From Synechococcus sp. HK01-R (GTDB lineage: Bacteria; Cyanobacteriota; Cyanobacteriia; PCC-6307; Cyanobiaceae), in contig NZ_CP059059.1 of the NCBI RefSeq assembly GCF_014217855.1, positions 2,108,001 through 2,172,000 of the forward strand: a stretch of 64,000 bases of DNA, given 5' to 3'. The notes beneath the pieces are model-generated. The model searched no databases. It was not told where the DNA came from and saw only the letters and a list, made by a program, of their open reading frames with translations. This document shows, in pieces, positions 20,177 to 30,960 of this stretch. The position numbers and the translations under genes were made by a program. How positions within the stretch are numbered: position 1 is the first letter of the stretch; every line of letters begins with the position of its first letter.

Positions 20177-20842
20177 ATGTCCGCTCCTGCAGCCTGCCTG
20201 TTTGACCTGGATGGACTGCTCCTTGACACCGAGCCTTTGCATGGGAAGGCCTGGGCCGCCGCGGCCAAGCATTTCGGCTCAGAGCTGAGTGAAACACAGC
20301 TCAAGCAGCTCCGGGGCCGTCGGCGCCAGGACTGTGCCGAACAGGTGATCCGCTGGTTGGAGAGATCGATCACTCCTGAGGACCTCCTGGCAGTGCAACA
20401 ACCGTTCGCCCGTCGATTGCTGGCCGGAGCGCCAGCCATGCCTGGGGCAGAAGCGTTGCTACGCACCTGCTGGCGCCTGGACATTGCCATGGCTCTCGTC
20501 ACCAGCAGCGCCGAGGAAGCTGTGCGGCGCAAATGCGAACCCCATCCCTGGCTCACCCTGATCGAAACCAGGGTGCTGGGCGATGACCCAGATCTTCGTC
20601 AGGGAAAACCGGCTGCAGATCCCTTTCTGCTGGCAGCCGACAGGTTGGGAGTGGACGTCCGTGCCTGCTGGGCCCTGGAGGACTCCTTGGCGGGATCAAG
20701 GGCTGCGCTAGCAGCCGGGTGCCGACTCTGGCTACTGGATGCCGATAACAGCGGTATTGATTCGGCTCAGCTACCCCAAGGAACCTGGCAAACAATCCTC
20801 CACCTCAACGAGGTTGAGCACGCTCTCATCGGCGCGACCTGA
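20177..20842 (+). CDS. HAD-superfamily hydrolase, beta-phosphoglucomutase-like
   Basis: A 221-residue HAD subfamily IA enzyme with nucleophile Asp10 and acid Asp12 in FDLDGLLLDTEP, motif II Ser in LVTSSAEE, motif III Lys in QGKPAADPF and motif IV in LEDSLAGSRAA. A helical cap sits between motifs I and II. Likely a sugar-phosphate phosphatase or mutase; the exact substrate is not predictable. The start is the ATG at 20177, clear of the divergent acs. Confidence 0.9.
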   Translation: MSAPAACLFDLDGLLLDTEPLHGKAWAAAAKHFGSELSETQLKQLRGRRRQDCAEQVIRWLERSITPEDLLAVQQPFARRLLAGAPAMPGAEALLRTCWRLDIAMALVTSSAEEAVRRKCEPHPWLTLIETRVLGDDPDLRQGKPAADPFLLAADRLGVDVRACWALEDSLAGSRAALAAGCRLWLLDADNSGIDSAQLPQGTWQTILHLNEVEHALIGAT

Positions 20843-20846
20843 CGCG

Positions 20847-21818
20847 TCAATACAAACGGCCGAGCACAAACTCAGGGAGTTCAATCAGAGCCCGCCTGGA
20901 TGGAGACTCGGGCAGCCAGGCCAGGGCTTCCCTCGCCTCGCGGGCAAAGGTTTCAGCGAGTTCACGGCTGCGGGGAATCGCCCGGGAAGCGCGCACAAGC
21001 TCGAGAGCCTGAGCGAGATCCCCATCACCGCTGAATTCCCGTTCAATGAGTCCAGCCAGCTTCGGTTGCTCCTCAAGGGCATAGAGCGCTGGAGCGGTGA
21101 GGTACCCACTGGCGAGATCACTGGCAGCTGGCTTACCCAGTTGTTGGTCGCTACCCGTGAAATCAAGGATGTCGTCGACCACTTGGAAGGCGAGTCCGAG
21201 CTGGCGCCCGTAGTGATAAAGAGAATCCAGATGCTCACTGCTTTCGTTACTGAGCACCCCAGCGGCCTTGGCGCTGTTGGCAATCAGGGACGCGGTCTTG
21301 CAGTAGCTCTTCTCGAGATACGTTGCAAAGGTCTGACCGGTGTCGTAACGGAACAGGCCCTGCTTCACCTCACCATCCGCGAGATCCATGATCACGCGGC
21401 TCAGCAGCTTCACCACCTCCAGATCATCGAGGTTGGCCAAGTGCCAACTGGCTTGGGCAAAAAGGAAATCACCGGCGAGCACAGCCACCCGATGGTTGAA
21501 ACGGCTATGGACTGTGGCCACTCCGCGACGGGTCGAAGCCTCATCCACGACATCGTCGTGGACAAGCGAGGCCGTATGGATCATTTCAGTGATCTCTGCC
21601 AGCCTGCGGTGTCGCGCCGTTAATTCACCGTTGGCAGAGAGTGCCCTTGAGATCAGGAGCACGATCCCCGGGCGTAAACGTTTTCCACCAGCGCTGAACA
21701 GATGTTCGGCTGCTGCCTGAAGGATCGGATGGCCAGCCCCGATCAGGCTGCGCAGATCGCTCAGGAGTGTCTCCAAATCCTGTTCAACCGGCTGCAGCAG
21801 CTCTGTGACGGTGGCCAT
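20847..21818 (-). CDS. sds: Polyprenyl (solanesyl-type) diphosphate synthase
   Basis: Trans-isoprenyl diphosphate synthase of 323 residues with the first Asp-rich motif in LVHDDVVDEAS and the second in VVDDILDFTGSD. Small residues upstream of the first motif and similarity to cyanobacterial solanesyl diphosphate synthases suggest the C45 side chain of plastoquinone. Start chosen at the ATG at 21818 (MATVTELLQPVE) rather than the longer frame running into murI. It is 22 bp downstream of murI. Confidence 0.9.
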   Translation of the reverse strand: MATVTELLQPVEQDLETLLSDLRSLIGAGHPILQAAAEHLFSAGGKRLRPGIVLLISRALSANGELTARHRRLAEITEMIHTASLVHDDVVDEASTRRGVATVHSRFNHRVAVLAGDFLFAQASWHLANLDDLEVVKLLSRVIMDLADGEVKQGLFRYDTGQTFATYLEKSYCKTASLIANSAKAAGVLSNESSEHLDSLYHYGRQLGLAFQVVDDILDFTGSDQQLGKPAASDLASGYLTAPALYALEEQPKLAGLIEREFSGDGDLAQALELVRASRAIPRSRELAETFAREAREALAWLPESPSRRALIELPEFVLGRLY

Positions 21819-21840
21819 GGATCCCCTCGGTGCGGCGATC

Positions 21841-22647
21841 CTAGGGGGAGCAGGCCTGGGGTCGCAGGTCCACCAGTTCCACCAGCGGGCGTTCTCCCAA
21901 CCAGGGGGTGGCGCGGGTTGCAAAACCCTCCGGATCCGCCGTCACACACAGACGGGTGGTGGCGAGCGAGAGCGGAGGGGCATGGCCGTCCTCCACGGGG
22001 CTACCCAACAGTGCATCGAGCTGACGGGCCACCCCTTCAGCGGGATCAATCAGGCGGATCCCATCAGGCAGCAGGCTGCGCAGCAATGGTTCAAGGAGTG
22101 GGTAATGGGTGCAGCCCAGGATCACCGATTCAACCGATGCCTCCAGCAAAGGACTGAGATAACCCATCGCCAGCTCACGCAGCTCCGGACTACTGAGATC
22201 ACCCGCCTCGATCCTCGGCACGAAATCGGGGCAGGCCTGCTGCACAACCAGGGAACCTGGATGGAGCGCTTCGATGCTCTCGCGATAGGCGCCTGAAGCC
22301 ACCGTCGCCGGGGTTGCGAGCACTCCAACCCGACTTTCCCGAACGAGGGCGGCAGCAGCACCGATCAAGCCCACCACCGGGACCCCGGCCTGGCCCTCAG
22401 TAACGTCGCGGGCTAGGGCATTGGTGGTGTTACAGGCCATCACCACCGTGGAGACGTCCTGATCCTTCAGCCAGGCGACCACCTCGGCCGCAATGGCCCT
22501 GATCTCAGAGGGGGCACGACTGCCGTAGGGCACCCGGGCCGTATCTCCGAGATACACAACGGGCACCGAACCATGACGGCGCAGCACGCTCCGAAGCACG
22601 GTGAGCCCACCGACGCCGCTGTCAAACAGGCCAAGGCAGATGCTCAC
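21841..22647 (-). CDS. murI: Glutamate racemase
   Basis: Makes D-glutamate for peptidoglycan. The 268-residue protein has both catalytic cysteines in ACNTTNA and GCTHYP, and the N-terminal GLFDSGVGGLTVL. It overlaps the upstream amidase gene by four bases and precedes the prenyl synthase, so cell-wall genes are clustered here. Confidence 0.96.
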   Translation of the reverse strand: MSICLGLFDSGVGGLTVLRSVLRRHGSVPVVYLGDTARVPYGSRAPSEIRAIAAEVVAWLKDQDVSTVVMACNTTNALARDVTEGQAGVPVVGLIGAAAALVRESRVGVLATPATVASGAYRESIEALHPGSLVVQQACPDFVPRIEAGDLSSPELRELAMGYLSPLLEASVESVILGCTHYPLLEPLLRSLLPDGIRLIDPAEGVARQLDALLGSPVEDGHAPPLSLATTRLCVTADPEGFATRATPWLGERPLVELVDLRPQACSP

Positions 22648-23735
22648 CGGGCCTCCTGGAGATACTCGAGGATGCCGGTGGCAATGGCGAGGGCAAGGCG
22701 GCGGCGATGATCTGCCATCGCCAAGCGGGGGGCATCGAGCCTGCCGGTGACAAACCCGGTCTCCACCAGCACCGAGGGCATGGTGGTGCGTCGGATCACA
22801 AAGAAGCGCCCCTGCCGCACTCCCCGATCGGGACTGCCGGGGGAGACGTTGAGCACCTGACGTTGAATGCGCGCTGCCAGCCGGGCTGAACGGGGATCCG
22901 AAAAGTAAAAGGTCTCGATGCCATTGACCTCCGGGCGAGACATGCTGATCGCATTGGCATGGATGCTGACGAACGCCGTGGCACCGACGCGGTTGGCGCG
23001 TGCCACCCGGGGGGGGAGGTCCACGTCAACGTCCGCCGTGCGCGTCATGGTCACCTGCACACCTTTGGCCTCCAGCAGCTGGGCGACCTGGAACGAGATG
23101 TCGAGCACCACATCGGTCTCGCGCAAACCAGCAATGCCGACCGCTCCTGGATCAGGCCCGCCATGCCCGGGATCAATCACCACGTGGTAACGACCACGGG
23201 GAACATCCGGCAGACCCGCGGCATTGATCGGTGTCCGGGTCGGTGTGATCTGCACCCCCGACGACCAACCACCGGAACGAGCCGTGAGGTCGCCCTCACC
23301 GATGGCACGCAAGCCCCTGGTCGGCATCCCCTCAAAGACAAGCTTCCAGCGGTCGGCGGCCGTGCCCACCAGCTTGAGGCGAGCAGGGTCAAGCTCTACA
23401 CCAGGCTGAAACTCCAGCACCAAGCGCGTGCTGCCGGGCGTGGGCTTGCCGAGGCGGATCTCCCGAAGCGCCCCACTGCCACGAACGCTCCTTGAACGGC
23501 TCAGCTCCCCAGGAAAATCAATCCAGACCCGCGGTCCCTGACGACGGTCACCAGCCTCAAAGAAGGCTTCAAGCCTTGCACCGGTGGCCGTGCGCAGCTC
23601 AAGCACTCCATTGTCAGTGAACGACCAGGCCGCCAGGGCGCTGGCAGCTCTGGCCGGCAACGAGGCCAAAGCGGCAGGGAGCTGCAGCAGCGCCAGCGCC
23701 AGCAGGGCCAGGGGACGGGAACGGGCCGGGCGCAT
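22644..23735 (-). CDS. N-acetylmuramoyl-L-alanine amidase with AMIN domain
   Basis: Exported peptidoglycan hydrolase of 363 residues. An N-terminal hydrophobic signal (about residues 8-30) is followed by an AMIN-type beta domain (about 35-135) and an Amidase_3 domain with zinc ligands in VVIDPGHGGPDPGA, SIHANA and the catalytic Glu in VLVETGFVTG. Probably acts in cell separation. The stop overlaps the murI start. Confidence 0.94.
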   Translation of the reverse strand: MRPARSRPLALLALALLQLPAALASLPARAASALAAWSFTDNGVLELRTATGARLEAFFEAGDRRQGPRVWIDFPGELSRSRSVRGSGALREIRLGKPTPGSTRLVLEFQPGVELDPARLKLVGTAADRWKLVFEGMPTRGLRAIGEGDLTARSGGWSSGVQITPTRTPINAAGLPDVPRGRYHVVIDPGHGGPDPGAVGIAGLRETDVVLDISFQVAQLLEAKGVQVTMTRTADVDVDLPPRVARANRVGATAFVSIHANAISMSRPEVNGIETFYFSDPRSARLAARIQRQVLNVSPGSPDRGVRQGRFFVIRRTTMPSVLVETGFVTGRLDAPRLAMADHRRRLALAIATGILEYLQEAR

Positions 23736-23739
23736 GGAA

Positions 23740-24561
23740 TCAGAACAGGGCGGGCCGGCGATGCCGAAGGCTCGGCATTTGACCGCGAATGCGCTTCAGA
23801 TGATCGGGATCGATGGGCGCGACCGCGGCACCGGGGAGCACACCCGCGTCAGCCAGCACCGTGCCCCAAGGATCAATCACCATGGCGTGGCCATGGGTCT
23901 GACGACGGCCTCCGTGCTGTCCGGTCTGGGCAGGTGCCAGCACGTAGGCGGTGTTCTCGATCGCCCGGGCCTGCAGCAGCACCTGCCAGTGATCCTTGCC
24001 GGTGAAGGCGGTGAAGGCAGCAGGGATCATCAACACCTCGGCTCCGTCGCCGACGAGATGGCGGTAGAGCTCAGGGAACCGCACGTCGTAGCAAATGGAC
24101 ACCCCCACCCGGCAGAGGCCGGGAATGCTGACCACTGGTGGATGGGTGCTTCCGGGACTGAAACTCGCCGATTCCCGATAGGTGCTGCCGTCAGGCAGAT
24201 CCACATCAAACAAGTGGATCTTGTCGTAACTCGACAGCAGCTGACCGTCACGGCCCACTAACTGAGCGCGCTGGTAGGTGTGCTGGCCATCGCCCACCGG
24301 CACGGGGAATCCACCCCCGAGGATCGCAACCTGGTAACGGCAGGCCATCGTGACCAGAAAGCGTTGGCATTGCTCAGCCAAGGCCGGCGCCAACTCGAGC
24401 CGACGGGCGTCGTCCCCCATGTAGGCGAAATTTTCAGGCAGGCCCACCAGCTCCGCCCCACGGCGGGCCGCCAGTTCGATCTGCTCCTCGGCGGCACTGA
24501 AGTTGCTCTCCGGATCAGAGCCGCTGGTCAGTTGCACAGCCGCCGCCAGAAAGTCGCTCAC
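23740..24561 (-). CDS. Nitrilase-superfamily amidohydrolase (Nit1/Nit2 type)
   Basis: A 273-residue carbon-nitrogen hydrolase with the full catalytic triad: Glu43 (LPENFAYMGD), Lys114 (SYDKIHLFDVD) and Cys157 (SICYDVRFPE). The sequence around the triad resembles the branch that includes deaminated-glutathione amidase and omega-amidase. It lies 4 bp upstream of the amidase gene and may be cotranscribed with it. Confidence 0.92.
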   Translation of the reverse strand: MSDFLAAAVQLTSGSDPESNFSAAEEQIELAARRGAELVGLPENFAYMGDDARRLELAPALAEQCQRFLVTMACRYQVAILGGGFPVPVGDGQHTYQRAQLVGRDGQLLSSYDKIHLFDVDLPDGSTYRESASFSPGSTHPPVVSIPGLCRVGVSICYDVRFPELYRHLVGDGAEVLMIPAAFTAFTGKDHWQVLLQARAIENTAYVLAPAQTGQHGGRRQTHGHAMVIDPWGTVLADAGVLPGAAVAPIDPDHLKRIRGQMPSLRHRRPALF

Positions 24562-24628
24562 AGCAATCCCTGAAAGGGTCCGACTGTAAAGGGATCTGCC
24601 GCATCAGCAAGCCCGCAGAGAGTGCCGC

Positions 24629-25360
24629 TCAGACAGCTCGCAACAGCCCTGGCTCCACCTGGGTCGGCACCACTCGGAGCTCATCGAGCCCTGCACAGCA
24701 GCGGAAATCGGCGTCATGGTTCCCCAGACCGATCAGACGCTGGCCATGGGTGGCCTTGCGAAGACAGGCCTCGGGATCCTGCTGCCATTGGTTCCAGAGA
24801 GCGAGCGCCGCCGCCATCTCATCGTTGGCGCTGGATCCACCTTGAGCAATCAGCAGGGACGCCAGCGCACCAGCGGCGAGGGAATCCTCCAGGGAATAAG
24901 ACCCCTCCCAGCCGCTACCGACAATCCACACGGTCTCCAGGGGTTCCGCCAGCAGGCGATCCGCCACCGCTTGACGATTGGGAAGCGCTGCAGTGAACAC
25001 GCGAGCGACTTCGCGGACCCGCTGCAGGGAGCGGGTCCCATTCGTGGTGCTCATAAAAAGACGCTTGCCCTGCACCAGCTCGGGCACCACGGCTACCGGG
25101 GAGTTACCGAGATCAAAGCCCTCCAGTTTCTGGCCGCCCCGCTCACCCACCAGCAGACGTTCTCCCGCGGGCCAGGCTGCCGCTGCCGTGCGCAGCTCAT
25201 CGAGATCGCTGAAGGTCTGCACCGCTTCAGCCCCGTTATGGAGCGCCCAGGCGATGGTGGTGGTGGCACGCAGCACATCGATCACGACAGCGGCATCAAC
25301 CCTCGAGCTGTCCGGCCCCTCCGGCACATCGGCCGCAACGTGGAAGTAAGCGATCTGCAT
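24629..25360 (-). CDS. comB: 2-phosphosulfolactate phosphatase family protein
   Basis: A 243-residue ComB-family phosphatase, recognised from [37 protein letters not shown] and [11 protein letters not shown]. In archaea ComB acts in coenzyme M synthesis; in cyanobacteria, which do not make coenzyme M, the likely product is sulfolactate or a related compound. No ComA-like gene is nearby. GTG at 25366 is an alternative start. Confidence 0.92.
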   Translation of the reverse strand: MQIAYFHVAADVPEGPDSSRVDAAVVIDVLRATTTIAWALHNGAEAVQTFSDLDELRTAAAAWPAGERLLVGERGGQKLEGFDLGNSPVAVVPELVQGKRLFMSTTNGTRSLQRVREVARVFTAALPNRQAVADRLLAEPLETVWIVGSGWEGSYSLEDSLAAGALASLLIAQGGSSANDEMAAALALWNQWQQDPEACLRKATHGQRLIGLGNHDADFRCCAGLDELRVVPTQVEPGLLRAV

Positions 25361-25424
25361 GGCCACGGAGATGGAGCGGGTGCGTCACAGTACCGGGATC
25401 GCCCGTTCCGTCACTGTCAGTTCC

Positions 25425-27005
25425 ATGGCCCTGTTTCGCTCCGGACCGGCGACCCGTGATCTCAGGGGCTTTCTCGAGCTGCTGGAAAGCAAAGGACAAC
25501 TGCGCCGGATCACGGCACCGGTGGATCCGGATCTGGAGCTCGCAGCGGTCGCCGATCGGGTGCTGGCCGCAGGGGGCCCCGCCCTGCTGTTCGAGAACGT
25601 GATCGGCAGCTCGATGCCGGTCGCGGTGAACCTGCTCGGAACCGTCGAGCGCGTGGTCTGGAGCATGGGTCTGGAACGGGCCGAACAGCTGGAAGACCTC
25701 GGGAGTCGCCTGGCTTTGCTCCAACAACCCCGCCCGCCCAAGGGACTGACGGAAACGAAGGCTTTTGCTCGGGTGTTTTGGGATCTGCTGAAGGCGGTGC
25801 CGGATCGAGACCTGACGCCGCCCTGCCATCAACAGGTCTTCGAAGGGGAGGCGATGACACTCGATGCGCTTCCCCTGATCCGGCCATGGCCCAGTGATGC
25901 CGGAGGGGTGATCACCCTGGGGCTGGTGATCACGAAGGATCCCGAGACCGGTGTTCCCAATGTCGGGGTCTACCGCCTTCAGAAGCAGTCCTTCAACACC
26001 ATGACGGTGCACTGGCTGAGCGTGCGTGGGGGAGCCAGACACCTGCGCAAAGCAGCGGCCATGGGCAAGAAGCTTGAAGTCGCGGTGGCGATCGGCGTTC
26101 ACCCCCTGCTGGTGATGGCAGCCGCAACTCCGATCCCGGTGCAGTTGAGCGAATGGTTGTTCGCCGGGCTCTATGCCGGCGAGGGGGTGCGTCTAACCCG
26201 CTGCAAAACCCTCGACCTCAACGTACCCAGCCACAGCGAAATCGTTCTCGAGGGCACGATCACGCCTGGGGAAGTACTCCCCGATGGTCCCTTCGGAGAT
26301 CATATGGGCTTCTACGGCGGAGTGGAGGATTCGCCGCTCGTGCGCTTCCACTGCATGACGCAACGGCGGAAGCCGATCATGCTGACCACCTTCAGCGGTA
26401 GGCCTCCGAAGGAAGAAGCGATGCTCGCGATCGCCCTCAATCGGATCTACACACCGATCCTCCGTCAGCAGATTCCGGAGATCAAAGACTTCTTCCTTCC
26501 GATGGAGGCCCTCAGCTACAAGCTGGCTGTGATCTCCATCGACAAGGCCTATCCGGGTCAAGCCAAGCGCGCGGCCATGGCCTTCTGGAGCGCCTTGCCC
26601 CAGTTCACTTACACCAAATTCGTGGTGGTGGTGGACAGCCACATCAATGTGCGCGATCCCCGCCAGGTGGTCTGGGCGATTGCAGCCCAGGTGGATCCGC
26701 AGCGGGACCTGTTCGTTCTCGAGAACACTCCGTTCGACAGCCTCGATTTCGCCAGTGAGCAGCTAGGGCTTGGGGGACGACTGGCCATCGACGCCACCAC
26801 CAAGATCGGTCCGGAGAAGAACCATCCCTGGGGCGAACCCCTCAGCCGGCCCGCCGACCTAGAGGCACGGGTGAGCAGCCGCATGGAGGAGCTGGGCTTG
26901 GGGGATCTCGACGATCAGAGCCCCGATCCGGCACTGTTCGGCTACGTCCTGGATGCATTGCTGCAGAACCGACCCATAGGATCGGCTGCATCCAAAGGCA
27001 GCTGA
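25425..27005 (+). CDS. ubiD: UbiD-family decarboxylase
   Basis: A 526-residue prenylated-FMN-dependent decarboxylase with the family block DGPFGDHMGFYGGVEDSP (active-site Glu/Arg network), VVVVDSHINVRDPRQVVWA and ATTKIGPEKN. In cyanobacteria UbiD homologues decarboxylate a plastoquinone precursor derived from 4-hydroxybenzoate. ATG at 25425 chosen over longer in-frame starts that would overlap the divergent comB. It precedes aroA by 6 bp. Confidence 0.92.
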   Translation: MALFRSGPATRDLRGFLELLESKGQLRRITAPVDPDLELAAVADRVLAAGGPALLFENVIGSSMPVAVNLLGTVERVVWSMGLERAEQLEDLGSRLALLQQPRPPKGLTETKAFARVFWDLLKAVPDRDLTPPCHQQVFEGEAMTLDALPLIRPWPSDAGGVITLGLVITKDPETGVPNVGVYRLQKQSFNTMTVHWLSVRGGARHLRKAAAMGKKLEVAVAIGVHPLLVMAAATPIPVQLSEWLFAGLYAGEGVRLTRCKTLDLNVPSHSEIVLEGTITPGEVLPDGPFGDHMGFYGGVEDSPLVRFHCMTQRRKPIMLTTFSGRPPKEEAMLAIALNRIYTPILRQQIPEIKDFFLPMEALSYKLAVISIDKAYPGQAKRAAMAFWSALPQFTYTKFVVVVDSHINVRDPRQVVWAIAAQVDPQRDLFVLENTPFDSLDFASEQLGLGGRLAIDATTKIGPEKNHPWGEPLSRPADLEARVSSRMEELGLGDLDDQSPDPALFGYVLDALLQNRPIGSAASKGS

Positions 27006-27011
27006 CCGAAC

Positions 27012-28331
27012 GTGTCCGGAACGACTGGCTCTCCCCGTGACCTGAAGGCGGGCGGACGTCTGAGCGGACGGGTCACTGTGCCTGGAGACAAGTCGATTTC
27101 CCATCGGGCGTTGCTGTTCGGCGCCATCGCGGAGGGCACGACCACCATTGAGGGGTTGCTGCCGGCAGAAGATCCGATCAGCACGGCCGCCTGCCTGCGG
27201 GCAATGGGTGCGGAGATCAGCCCGATTGAGTCTGGGGCGGTGATCCAAGTGAAGGGCGTGGGCCTCGATGGGCTGGAGGAGCCCTCTGAAGTGCTCGACT
27301 GCGGCAACTCCGGCACCACCATGCGTCTCATGCTCGGCCTTCTGGCCGGACGCGAAGGGCGTCATTTCGTGCTGAGTGGAGATGCCTCTCTGAGACGACG
27401 GCCGATGCAACGGGTCGGACAGCCCCTCGCCCTGATGGGCGCCGAAGTGCGCGGACGGGACGGCGGCAACTATGCACCACTGGCGGTGCAGGGCCGCAAG
27501 CTCCACGGAGCAGTGGTGGGCACACCTGTGGCCAGCGCCCAAGTGAAGTCGGCACTGCTGCTGGCGGCCCTCACCGCTTCAGGGCCAAGCACTGTGATCG
27601 AGCCAGCCCATTCCCGAGACCACAGTGAACGGATGCTGCGGGCTTTTGGGGCCGACCTTGCAGTGGGTGGCGAGATGGGACGGCACATCAGCGTCAGGCC
27701 CGGCGCCACTCTCACCGGTCAGCACGTTGTCGTGCCCGGTGACATCAGCTCAGCGGCGTTCTGGCTGGTGGCCGGAGCACTGATCCCAGGAGCTGAGATC
27801 ACCATCGAAAACGTGGGTCTGAACCCCACCCGCACCGGTGTGCTCGACATTCTCGAGCAGATGGAGGCACGAATCGAAGTGCTGAACCAGCGGGATGTGG
27901 CCGGCGAGCCGGTGGGCGATCTGCGCGTGCATCACGGCCCCCTCAAAGCCTTCCAGTTCGGGGAAGAGATCATGCCCAGATTGGTGGATGAGGTGCCGAT
28001 CCTTGCCGTGGCCGCCTGCTTCTGCGATGGCATCAGTCGCATCAGCGGCGCCTCCGAACTCCGCGTCAAAGAAACCGACCGACTGGCGGTGATGGCCCGT
28101 CAGCTCAAGGCGATGGGCGCCTCGATCGAAGAGCAGCCCGATGGCCTGATCATCCACGGAGGCCAGTCGCTGCGGGGGGCTGCCCTCGACAGCGAAACCG
28201 ACCACAGGGTGGCCATGAGCCTGGCGGTGGCAGCGATGCTGGCGGATGGAGATTCCACGCTCGAACGGAGCGATGCAGCTGCCGTGAGCTATCCCACGTT
28301 CTGGAGCGATCTTGAGCGACTGCGCTGCTGA
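27012..28331 (+). CDS. aroA: 3-phosphoshikimate 1-carboxyvinyltransferase (EPSP synthase)
   Basis: Sixth shikimate-pathway enzyme. Starts with GTG at 27012, six bases after ubiD. Motifs: [43 protein letters not shown] and [11 protein letters not shown]. 439 residues. The order ubiD-aroA links quinone ring and aromatic supply. The 3' end overlaps the next gene by 20 bp. Confidence 0.97.
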   Translation: MSGTTGSPRDLKAGGRLSGRVTVPGDKSISHRALLFGAIAEGTTTIEGLLPAEDPISTAACLRAMGAEISPIESGAVIQVKGVGLDGLEEPSEVLDCGNSGTTMRLMLGLLAGREGRHFVLSGDASLRRRPMQRVGQPLALMGAEVRGRDGGNYAPLAVQGRKLHGAVVGTPVASAQVKSALLLAALTASGPSTVIEPAHSRDHSERMLRAFGADLAVGGEMGRHISVRPGATLTGQHVVVPGDISSAAFWLVAGALIPGAEITIENVGLNPTRTGVLDILEQMEARIEVLNQRDVAGEPVGDLRVHHGPLKAFQFGEEIMPRLVDEVPILAVAACFCDGISRISGASELRVKETDRLAVMARQLKAMGASIEEQPDGLIIHGGQSLRGAALDSETDHRVAMSLAVAAMLADGDSTLERSDAAAVSYPTFWSDLERLRC

Positions 28332-29274
28332 GGACTGCCCCCTCGGCCATCTGACAGCCCTGGAAACAGCGGATGGAAGCCTGAGTCTCCACAGTGATCA
28401 TTTCCAGGAGGCCTTCCACAGCTCTGTGGGAGCTCTCGAGGAGGCGCGGGCAAAATTTGCCCAACCAGCTGAACTACAGCGCTTCCTTGCAGGATCGACG
28501 CTGCGGGTGCTGGATGTCTGCGTTGGCCTCGGCTACAACAGCGCCGCCCTGATGTCGGAGCTGGAAGAGCGACAAGGGCCCATGGCGCCGGAAGAAGCAC
28601 CTCGATTGGATTGGTGGGGGCTGGAGCTGGATCGTCGCCCCCTCGCCATGGCGTTGGCCCACGCACCATTCCTCAAGCTCTGGCCAGAACCTGTACGCCA
28701 TCGTCTTGAGGCCCTGCAGAGGAACGGTGGCTGGCAAGACCGCACCAGTGCCGGAACAGTCCTCTGGGGCGATGCGCGCCAGACCCTCAAGCAGTTGCCG
28801 TCGGGATCCGGCTTTGATCTGATCCTGCACGATGCCTTCTCCCCCAGCCGCTGCCCCGAGCTCTGGAGTGAGGAATTTCTCCGGGGTCTGGCGGAGCGCT
28901 TAGCTCCCGGAGGACGCCTGCTCACCTATTCGAGAGCAGCGGCTGTGCGAGGGAGCCTGGGCAGGGCAGGACTGGAGTTGCGCTCGCTGCTGCCGGCTCC
29001 AGGCCAACGCAAGGAGTGGAGCTCGGGCACCCTGGCCAGCCGCCCCAACCCCAGAGATCCGTTGCCGGACTACGGGCCCGGCTGGCAACCCCTCACCACC
29101 ATGGAGCAAGAGCATCTACAAACCCGTGCGGCCATCCCCTATCGGGACCCATGGGGGGCGGATAGGGCCGCATCGATTCAGCAACGTCGACAGGATGAGC
29201 AGGGCCGCTGCACGCTGGAGAGCACGAGCCGTTGGCAGCGACGCTGGATCCATCGTGTTGCATCCATGGGCTGA
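28312..29274 (+). CDS. MnmC-like (DUF752) SAM-dependent methyltransferase
   Basis: A 320-residue protein with a Rossmann SAM-binding motif [15 protein letters not shown] and the MnmC N-domain hallmark [20 protein letters not shown], typical of tRNA 5-methylaminomethyl-2-thiouridine methyltransferases that lack the oxidase domain. The start appears to be TTG at 28312, inside the aroA 3' end in another frame; no better start follows before conserved sequence. Confidence 0.82.
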   Translation: MSDCAAEDCPLGHLTALETADGSLSLHSDHFQEAFHSSVGALEEARAKFAQPAELQRFLAGSTLRVLDVCVGLGYNSAALMSELEERQGPMAPEEAPRLDWWGLELDRRPLAMALAHAPFLKLWPEPVRHRLEALQRNGGWQDRTSAGTVLWGDARQTLKQLPSGSGFDLILHDAFSPSRCPELWSEEFLRGLAERLAPGGRLLTYSRAAAVRGSLGRAGLELRSLLPAPGQRKEWSSGTLASRPNPRDPLPDYGPGWQPLTTMEQEHLQTRAAIPYRDPWGADRAASIQQRRQDEQGRCTLESTSRWQRRWIHRVASMG

Positions 29275-29336
29275 TCGGCCCTCGAGTCCCAAGCGACGGA
29301 GATCCCGGTAGATTCCGCCCGACTCGACCGCTGCGC

Positions 29337-30680
29337 ATGCTCGCCGTTGCCGTTCTGGCCGCTGGAAAAGGCACCCGCATGAAAAGTGCCCTGCCCAAGG
29401 TGCTGCAGCCCCTGGCTGGGGCCACCCTGGTGGAGCGGGTCTTGGCCAGCGCTGGCAACCTGCAGCCGGAGCGCCGTCTGCTGATCGTTGGCCACCAAGC
29501 CGAGCGGGTCGAGCAGCAGCTCAGTCATCTCCATGGTCTGGAGTTTGTGCTGCAGCAACCCCAGAACGGCACAGGCCATGCCGTGCAGCAGCTGATGCCG
29601 GCCCTGGATGGATTCAGCGGAGAGCTGCTCGTGCTGAATGGAGATGTGCCTCTGCTGCGAGCGGAGACGATCGACCAGCTGGTGAGCCAGCACCGCCGCA
29701 GCGGCGCCGATGTCACGCTCCTCACGGCCCGGCTTGCCGATCCCACCGGCTATGGAAGGGTGTTTGCCGATCCAGAAGGCCGAGTGAGCGAAATCATTGA
29801 GCATCGCGACTGCAGCGAGGAACAGCGACAGAACGACTTAACCAACGCAGGCATCTACTGCTTCAACTGGAAGGCGTTGATGACGGTGCTGCCGCAGCTG
29901 AGCACCGACAACGACCAGGGGGAGCTCTATCTGACCGACACCGTGGCGATGCTCGATACAGCCATGCACCTCGAGGTGTCAGACCCCGACGAGGTGAACG
30001 GCATCAACAACCGCCAACAGCTGGCGCAATGTGAAGCGTTGCTGCAACAGCGCCTCCGCGACCATTGGATGGCGGAAGGGGTGACCTTCATCGATCCGGC
30101 CAGCTGCACCCTGAGCGAAGCCTGCAGCTTCGGCCAGGATGTGGTGATCGAACCCCAGACTCACCTGCGCGGCCGCTGCCAGATCGGGGACAACTGTCGG
30201 ATCGGTCCCGGAAGCCTGCTCGAGGATGCCGAACTGGGCTGCGATGTGACCGTGCTCCAGTCCGTGGTTCGAGAGGCCAAGGTCGGCAATGGCGTCGCCA
30301 TTGGCCCCTTCGCGCACCTACGACCATCTGCGGTCATCGGTGATCAGTGCAGGATCGGCAACTTTGTGGAGGTCAAGAAAAGCGAGCTGGGCTACGGCAC
30401 CAAGGTGAATCACCTCAGCTACATCGGCGATTCCCAGCTAGGAACCAACGTCAATGTGGGCGCCGGCACCATCACCGCCAACTACGACGGTGTGAATAAA
30501 CACCGCACCATCATTGGTGACGAAAGCAAGACAGGGGCCAATTCGGTGCTGGTGGCACCGGTCTCAATCGGCGCCAAGGTCACCATCGGTGCCGGCTCAA
30601 CGATCACCAAGGATGTTCCCGATGGCGCCCTGGCCCTGGGGCGGGCCAAACAGCTCGTGAAGGAGAACTGGGCTGGTTAA
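29337..30680 (+). CDS. glmU: Bifunctional N-acetylglucosamine-1-phosphate uridyltransferase/glucosamine-1-phosphate acetyltransferase
   Basis: Makes UDP-GlcNAc. N-terminal pyrophosphorylase domain with [11 protein letters not shown] and a C-terminal left-handed beta-helix of hexapeptide repeats with [20 protein letters not shown] and [10 protein letters not shown]. 447 residues, normal length. ATG at 29337 fits the pyrophosphorylase loop; upstream in-frame sequence overlaps the MnmC-like gene. Confidence 0.97.
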   Translation: MLAVAVLAAGKGTRMKSALPKVLQPLAGATLVERVLASAGNLQPERRLLIVGHQAERVEQQLSHLHGLEFVLQQPQNGTGHAVQQLMPALDGFSGELLVLNGDVPLLRAETIDQLVSQHRRSGADVTLLTARLADPTGYGRVFADPEGRVSEIIEHRDCSEEQRQNDLTNAGIYCFNWKALMTVLPQLSTDNDQGELYLTDTVAMLDTAMHLEVSDPDEVNGINNRQQLAQCEALLQQRLRDHWMAEGVTFIDPASCTLSEACSFGQDVVIEPQTHLRGRCQIGDNCRIGPGSLLEDAELGCDVTVLQSVVREAKVGNGVAIGPFAHLRPSAVIGDQCRIGNFVEVKKSELGYGTKVNHLSYIGDSQLGTNVNVGAGTITANYDGVNKHRTIIGDESKTGANSVLVAPVSIGAKVTIGAGSTITKDVPDGALALGRAKQLVKENWAG

Positions 30681-30759
30681 ACAGCAGAAACTCTTCAGCA
30701 CTGACCCGATGGCGAAAAAGCCGTGACGTGTGAGCGTAAGGGCGCCCCGCGCTGCGGCA

Positions 30760-30954
30760 ATGCCTCCCCAACAGCGATACACCGTGCGGTATCGGGACCG
30801 CAATAGCGCGTCAATCGAACGTTGCTACTACGCCCGTGATGTGCATGAAGCCAGGGTGTTGGCCATGGAGTCGATTCCTTACATCCGCAACCACCCAATG
30901 GCGATCGATCTGATTCGCCGAGAGACCAGCCATCCCTTCAATCGCGCGGCTTGA
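30760..30954 (+). CDS. Hypothetical basic protein, 64 aa
   Basis: A short basic protein beginning MPPQQRYTVRYRDRN with a conserved-looking ARDVHEARVLAMESIPYI helix; no known domain. An in-frame GTG at 30730 would add 10 residues. It lies between glmU and convergent murF; the sequence reads like a small conserved picocyanobacterial protein, but no family is recognised. Confidence 0.6.
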   Translation: MPPQQRYTVRYRDRNSASIERCYYARDVHEARVLAMESIPYIRNHPMAIDLIRRETSHPFNRAA

Positions 30955-30960
30955 ATCGAC